Assembly (NCBI GenBank): GCA_905210385.1
Contig: CAJLWS010000046.1
Location: 1 to 9,454, forward strand
DNA length: 9,454 nt
Direction of reading: 5' to 3'
Source: an uncultured Eubacteriales bacterium
GTDB lineage: Bacteria > Bacillota > Clostridia > Oscillospirales > Oscillospiraceae
In this document: in pieces, positions 6,651 to 9,454 of the stretch
Position numbering within the stretch: position 1 is the stretch's first letter
Layout of the letters: each line of letters opens with the position of its first letter
Made by a program: the position numbers and the translations under genes
The notes under the pieces: generated by a model
Databases searched by the model: none
The model's input: only the letters and a program-made list of their open reading frames with translations
What the model was told of the DNA's origin: nothing

Positions 6651-6983
6651 TCACAGCCCGTCCAGGGCCTGGGCCAGGGTGTCCAGGAAGGACTCCTCCC
6701 CGAAGGTGTTGAGCTTGAGGAACATGGCCTGGCTGCCCCCGGCGGTGATGGCGGTGACATGGACCCGGTTCCCCTCTCCCACCACGGTGACGGACATGGC
6801 AACCCGGTTGCCTCCCGTCCAACTGTACCGCTCGTACATCCGGATGGCCACCCGGGCGGAGCCCATGGTGAAGTCGCTTCCCTCCTCATAGGAGGCGGAG
6901 GCGCTGCCATTCAGGATGCTGTTGTGGAGGTGCTCCACGATGTGGGAAAAATTCCCGGTGAGGGTGCGCTCCAGGATTGCCAT
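6651..6983 (-). CDS. Small conserved protein, DUF6054-like, unknown function
   Basis: A 110-aa protein between aroF and aroB. ATG at 6983 has AAGGAG 9 nt upstream, which settles the start (the frame is open further up, into aroF). From memory it resembles family DUF6054; I cannot confirm this by search. There is no signal peptide or membrane segment. Visible blocks are MAILERTLTGNF (1-12), a predicted amphipathic helix (13-25), then alternating hydrophobic strands: YERYSWTGGNRVAMSVTVVG (50-69) and HVTAITAGGSQAMFLKLN (75-92), ending in GEESFLDTLAQAL (95-107). This alternation of strands with terminal helices suggests a small alpha/beta fold, possibly a dimer. No catalytic motif is evident. Its place right after the first-step enzyme suggests a partner, regulator or accessory of the shikimate enzymes, but no function can be given. 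Confidence 0.88.
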   Translation of the reverse strand: MAILERTLTGNFSHIVEHLHNSILNGSASASYEEGSDFTMGSARVAIRMYERYSWTGGNRVAMSVTVVGEGNRVHVTAITAGGSQAMFLKLNTFGEESFLDTLAQALDGL

Positions 6984-7036
6984 TGCGAATCGCTCCTTTC
7001 CAGTCAACGTCAGGTTGACGGATGAAATATGCCTGT

Positions 7037-8065
7037 TCAGGCCAGGGTTTTGCCCATCAGGTCCACCAGGGGACGCAGCTGATCCATCAGCCGCTGGAAC
7101 TTCTCCGGGGTGAGGGACTGCTGGCCGTCGCACTTGGCGTGGGGAGGATCGTTGTGCACCTCCACCATCAGTCCATCGGCGCCCACGGCGGCGGCGGCCA
7201 TGGCCAGAGGCTCCACCATCCAGTACATCCCGGCGGCGTGGGAGGGATCCACGATGATGGGTAGATGGCTCATGCGGCGGATAGCGGGGATGGCGGACAG
7301 ATCCAGGGTGTTGCGGGTGTAGGTCTCGAAGGTGCGCACCCCCCGCTCACATAGCACCACGTTTTCATTGCCCGCAGCCATGATGTACTCTGCCGACATG
7401 ATCCACTCCTCGTAGCTGTTGGCCAGGCCCCGCTTGAGGAGGATGGGCTTGGACATCTTACCCACTTCCTTGAGCAGGTCGAAGTTCTGCATGTTCCGGG
7501 CGCCGATCTGCACCAGGTCCACCTTTTCCTCGAACAGCTCACAGTATTTGGGGCTCATCAGCTCGGTGACGATGGGCAGCCCCGTGGCCTTTTTGGCCTC
7601 CAGCAGCAGCTCCAGCCCATCGGTGCCCATGCCCTGGAAGGAGTAGGGAGAGGTGCGGGGCTTGAAGGCCCCTCCCCGCATCAGAGCGGCGCCGGAGGCC
7701 TTCACATCCCGGGCCACCTCGATGATTTGCTCCCGGCTCTCCACTGAACAGGGGCCGGCGATGACGGTGAAGGACCCGCCCCCGATGGGCACGCCGCACA
7801 CGTCCACCACCGTGTCCTCGGGATGAAATTTCCGGTTGGCCTTCTTATAGGGCTCCTGCACCCGCATGACCCGCTCCACATGGTGGTTCATAGAGAGTTT
7901 GTCCATGTCGATGTGGGTGGTGTCCCCCACCAGGCCCAGGATGGAGCAGCCCACGCCGTTGGTGATGCCCACCTTGACGCCGTGGTCCCGCTCCAGCTGG
8001 GCCACCAGTGCCTGAATGTCCTCCTGCCGGGTACCCGGCTTCATGACGATAACCATACGATCCAT
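7037..8065 (-). CDS. aroF: 3-deoxy-7-phosphoheptulonate (DAHP) synthase, type I-beta with ferredoxin-like regulatory domain
   Basis: Condenses phosphoenolpyruvate and erythrose-4-phosphate to DAHP, the first shikimate step. The 342-aa protein has an N-terminal ferredoxin-like domain (about 1-70, starting MVIVMKPG at residue 4) and a TIM barrel (about 95-340). Barrel motifs include IAGPCSVES (102-110), GAFKPRTSPYSFQG (132-145), KRG (211-213), DPSHAAG (273-279) and KCDGQQSL (311-318). Metal ligands C106, H276, E302 and D313 match those of the Thermotoga maritima enzyme with a constant offset of four residues. In that enzyme the ferredoxin-like domain mediates feedback by Tyr and Phe. ATG at 8065 has AAAGGG only 3 nt upstream; the ATG at 8056 matches the usual family N-terminus and is a real alternative. 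It is the first enzyme gene of the operon, directly behind the attenuator. Confidence 0.96.
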   Translation of the reverse strand: MDRMVIVMKPGTRQEDIQALVAQLERDHGVKVGITNGVGCSILGLVGDTTHIDMDKLSMNHHVERVMRVQEPYKKANRKFHPEDTVVDVCGVPIGGGSFTVIAGPCSVESREQIIEVARDVKASGAALMRGGAFKPRTSPYSFQGMGTDGLELLLEAKKATGLPIVTELMSPKYCELFEEKVDLVQIGARNMQNFDLLKEVGKMSKPILLKRGLANSYEEWIMSAEYIMAAGNENVVLCERGVRTFETYTRNTLDLSAIPAIRRMSHLPIIVDPSHAAGMYWMVEPLAMAAAAVGADGLMVEVHNDPPHAKCDGQQSLTPEKFQRLMDQLRPLVDLMGKTLA

Positions 8066-8070
8066 CCGCC

Positions 8071-8098
8071 CTTTCTTTTACAGTGATAAAAAAGAAAG
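8071..8098 (-). promoter_or_regulatory. Inverted repeat pairing the terminator U-tract with the aroF ribosome binding site
   Basis: On the minus strand CTTTCTTTT (8098-8090) and AAAAGAAAG (8079-8071) form a perfect 9-bp, AU-rich stem with a 10-nt loop. The right arm overlaps the AAAGGG that serves aroF, the left arm overlaps the last base of the terminator stem and its U-tract. In a read-through transcript this stem could lower aroF initiation. The pairing is seen in sequence; a regulatory effect is inferred and the stem is weak. Confidence 0.35.
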
Positions 8099-8129
8099 CC
8101 CATTGACAGCGGAGTGTGTCAATGAGCTT
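8088..8129 (-). terminator. Attenuator terminator upstream of aroF
   Basis: An intrinsic terminator sits inside the 5' leader, before the first enzyme gene. The stem pairs 8117-8127 (GCTCATTGACA) with 8098-8108 (TGTCAATGGGC), 11 bp with one G-U, extendable by two A-T pairs to 8129/8096, around the loop CACTCCGC, followed by TTTCTTTTTT (8097-8088). It ends 22 nt before the aroF ATG and faces only the aro operon: on the plus strand no T-run follows the stem. A terminator placed between promoter and first gene implies premature termination as a control. Confidence 0.88.
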
Positions 8130-8180
8130 CAATACACATCAGTCGACCGACACGGCTCCCGCAGGGAGCCGGAAACTCAT
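8122..8180 (-). promoter_or_regulatory. Antiterminator pairing that competes with the terminator
   Basis: ATGAGTTTC (8180-8172), which contains the leader-peptide stop codon, can pair over 9 bp (one G-U) with GAAGCTCAT (8130-8122), the 5' arm of the terminator. The two structures exclude each other. Directly after the first arm lies an 8-bp stable hairpin CGGCTCCC/GGGAGCCG (8171-8164 with 8160-8153, loop TGC), which shortens the effective loop. A ribosome parked at the UGA would cover the first arm and let the terminator form; one stalled earlier on Phe codons would leave it free. A further 7-bp pairing, CCACGCC (8264-8258) with GGCGTGG (8203-8197), lies within the leader peptide coding region and could act as a pause hairpin. 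Pairings are seen; the mechanism is inferred. Confidence 0.7.
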
Positions 8181-8275
8181 AACACCCGCTGTTTCTCCAC
8201 GCCAAAATAGCCGAACCCGGTAAATCGAGTCCAGCCGAAGGAGAAGGTAAAGCTGTGGGCGTGGCAGAGATCCAT
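8177..8275 (-). CDS. Aromatic-rich leader peptide of the aro operon attenuator
   Basis: A 32-codon ORF begins about 25 nt after the predicted transcription start, with GAGG 7 nt before its ATG. Residues 9-24 read FTFSFGWTRFTGFGYF: six Phe (9, 11, 13, 18, 21, 24), one Trp (15) and one Tyr (23), a bias far beyond chance and specific to the end products of this pathway. Phe codons (TTT and TTC mixed) span 8251-8204. The UGA at 8179-8177 lies within the first arm of the antiterminator. The design resembles pheL-type leader peptides in function though not in sequence. When Phe-tRNA is scarce the ribosome should stall and the operon be read; when plentiful it should reach the stop and allow termination. 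The peptide itself probably has no other role. Phe is the best candidate signal, with Tyr or Trp possible contributors. Confidence 0.82.
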   Translation of the reverse strand: MDLCHAHSFTFSFGWTRFTGFGYFGVEKQRVL

Positions 8276-8305
8276 GAGAATACCTCGCGTTCGATGATTA
8301 TCCAT

Positions 8306-8334
8306 AGTATACCCTATGAGAGGACGGATTGCAA
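8306..8334 (-). promoter_or_regulatory. Sigma-A type promoter of the aro operon
   Basis: The minus strand has TTGCAA (8334-8329), a 17-bp spacer and TATACT (8311-8306), each with five of six consensus bases. Transcription should begin near 8299-8300, giving a leader of about 234 nt before aroF that contains the leader peptide and the attenuator. No other equally good promoter was seen in the operon, so this probably drives all genes down to the HAD phosphatase. Confidence 0.78.
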
Positions 8335-8342
8335 GGGTTTTC

Positions 8343-8371
8343 TTGACAACTTCCCCGGCAGGGGGTACCAT
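8343..8371 (+). promoter_or_regulatory. Sigma-A type promoter of cinA
   Basis: TTGACA (8343-8348, perfect -35), a 17-bp spacer and TACCAT (8366-8371, four of six -10 bases) point to cinA, with a predicted start near 8378 and a leader of about 19 nt. The -35 boxes of this and the opposing aro promoter are 8 bp apart, so the two probably cannot be occupied independently. Confidence 0.6.
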
Positions 8372-8396
8372 GAGGGGCAAAGGGGGTTGAATTGCC

Positions 8397-9454
8397 ATGA
8401 GCCATATCGTGGAGCTGCTGGCGGTGGGCACCGAGCTGCTGCTGGGCAACACGGCCAATACCGACGCGCAGATGCTTTCCCAAGAGTTGTCCGCCCTGGG
8501 CCTGAACGTGTACTACCACTCAGTGGTGGGGGACAACCCGGAGCGGCTGCGCCGGGCGGTGGAGCTGGCGATGAGCCGGGCGGACGTGCTCATCACCACC
8601 GGCGGGCTGGGCCCAACCTGCGACGATCTGACCAAGCGGGTGGTGGCAGAGGCCTTTGGGAAGAAACTGGTGTACCATTCCGAGTGCGCCCGGGCCATCC
8701 GGGACTACTTCGCCGTCTCCGGCCGTGTGATGACGGACAACAACCTGCAGCAGGCCTGGCTGCCGGAGGGGTGCACCATCCTAGAGAATCGCTGGGGTAC
8801 CGCCCCGGGCTGTGCCTTTCAGAGCGGAGAGAACTATGTGGTCATGCTCCCCGGCCCGCCCAGGGAGTGCCTGCCCATGTTCCGGGAGGAGGCCGCCCCC
8901 TGGCTGGCCCGCCTGAGCGAGGGGGTGATCCGGTCCCGGACCCTGCGGGTGTTCGGCTGGGGGGAGTCCCAGGTGGAGAGCCTGCTGCGGGAGCGGATGG
9001 ACGGGCTCACCAACCCCACCCTGGCCCCCTACGCCAAGGAGGGGGAGATGGAGCTGCGCGTCACCGCCAAGGCGGTGGACGAGAGGACGGCGGAGGCCCT
9101 CATTACCCCGGTAGAGCAAGAGGTTCGGGCGGTTTTGGGTGGTCTGATCTACGGCACAGGGGAGGACAGCCTGGAAAAGGTGGTCCTGGAGGGACTGAGG
9201 GCCCAGGGATTGACCCTGGGCACCGCTGAGAGTTGCACCGGCGGGCTGCTAGCCAAGCGGTTGACCGATCTGCCCGGAGCCTCGGCGGTATTTCGGGGGG
9301 GCGTGGTGAGCTATACCAACGAGGTGAAGGCCAACGTACTGGGGGTGGCCCAGACCCTGCTGGACGAGCAGGGGGCGGTGTGCGCCGACGTGGCCCGGGC
9401 CATGGCCCAGGGGGCCCGGCGGGTGCTGGGCTGCGACGTGGCGGTGGCCACCAC
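8397..9454 (+). CDS. cinA: CinA family protein (nicotinamide-nucleotide amidase), 3' end outside window
   Basis: The first 352 codons of a protein normally about 410-420 aa long; the frame is open at the window edge. The N-terminal molybdopterin-binding-like domain (COG1058, about 1-170) shows AVGTELLLGN (9-18) and ITTGGLGPTCDDLT (66-79), the usual TGGLGPT.DD motif, and LPGPPRE in the region 150-160. The C-terminal PncC-type amidase domain begins with AESCTGG (277-283) and continues with FRGGVVSY. CinA proteins deamidate NMN to nicotinate mononucleotide in pyridine nucleotide recycling, and some also hydrolyse ADP-ribose; the name comes from competence-damage induction. AAAGGGGG lies 10 nt before the ATG. 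It is transcribed away from the aro operon and has no evident metabolic tie to it. A different, shifted frame (8255-9229) is also open but has no family similarity. Confidence 0.95.
   Translation, partial: MSHIVELLAVGTELLLGNTANTDAQMLSQELSALGLNVYYHSVVGDNPERLRRAVELAMSRADVLITTGGLGPTCDDLTKRVVAEAFGKKLVYHSECARAIRDYFAVSGRVMTDNNLQQAWLPEGCTILENRWGTAPGCAFQSGENYVVMLPGPPRECLPMFREEAAPWLARLSEGVIRSRTLRVFGWGESQVESLLRERMDGLTNPTLAPYAKEGEMELRVTAKAVDERTAEALITPVEQEVRAVLGGLIYGTGEDSLEKVVLEGLRAQGLTLGTAESCTGGLLAKRLTDLPGASAVFRGGVVSYTNEVKANVLGVAQTLLDEQGAVCADVARAMAQGARRVLGCDVAVAT

Noticed and set aside
7003..7019. Small inverted repeat GTCAAC/GTTGAC in the aroF-DUF gap
   Set aside because: Only 6 bp with a 5-nt loop and no T-run; too weak to call a terminator or operator.
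8066..8300. T-box riboswitch in the aro leader
   Set aside because: I found no T-box consensus (TGGNACCGCG) or specifier stem-loop. A TGGTACC occurs at 8364-8370 on the minus strand, but upstream of the promoter.
8255..9229. Long plus-strand ORF of 324 codons
   Set aside because: It is in a shifted frame over cinA. The true frame from 8397 shows CinA motifs; the shifted product is Gly/Arg-rich noise typical of GC-rich shadows.
1..9454. CRISPR arrays, tRNA or rRNA genes, intact insertion sequences
   Set aside because: No direct-repeat arrays, cloverleaf-like sequences, rRNA motifs or transposase genes were seen on either strand.

Overview
The window is GC-rich (about 60% by eye) with strong AAGGAG/GGAGG-type ribosome binding sites. 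Gene content and protein style point to a high-GC Clostridia (Firmicutes), most likely an Oscillospiraceae-type gut anaerobe; the genus cannot be fixed from the sequence. Almost all of it is one compact minus-strand operon for chorismate and phenylalanine synthesis. Reading in the direction of transcription (right to left) the order is: promoter (8306-8334), aromatic-rich leader peptide (8177-8275), transcription terminator/antiterminator (8088-8180), aroF-type DAHP synthase, a small DUF6054-like protein, aroB, aroA, an ElaA-like GNAT acetyltransferase, aroC, a gamma-carbonic-anhydrase-fold protein, a fused chorismate mutase/prephenate dehydratase (pheA), and a HAD-family phosphatase. Gaps are short (1-91 nt), one pair of genes overlaps by a base (TAATG), and nearly every gene has its own good Shine-Dalgarno sequence.

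The enzymes cover shikimate steps 1 (DAHP synthase), 2 (AroB), 6 (AroA) and 7 (AroC), and then chorismate to phenylpyruvate (PheA). Steps 3-5 (dehydroquinase, AroE, shikimate kinase) and the tyrosine branch are not in the window. Feedback domains are visible at both ends of the pathway: an N-terminal ferredoxin-like domain on the DAHP synthase and a C-terminal ACT domain on PheA.

The most notable element is the operon leader. A 32-residue peptide with its own ribosome binding site carries six Phe, one Trp and one Tyr, nearly all between residues 9 and 24. Its stop codon lies inside a 9-nt segment that can pair with the 5' arm of an intrinsic terminator just upstream of aroF. This is the layout of a ribosome-mediated attenuator that senses Phe (or aromatic) supply. 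I see no T-box, the more usual device in Firmicutes.

Right of the leader, a divergent promoter (8343-8371) drives cinA (8397 to beyond the window end). Its -35 box is only 8 bp from that of the aro promoter. At the left end, after the last operon gene, lies about 300 nt of a group II intron 5' region on the plus strand, without reverse transcriptase or domain V, starting 7 nt after a strong bidirectional terminator hairpin (14-46). It looks like a truncated, dead intron.
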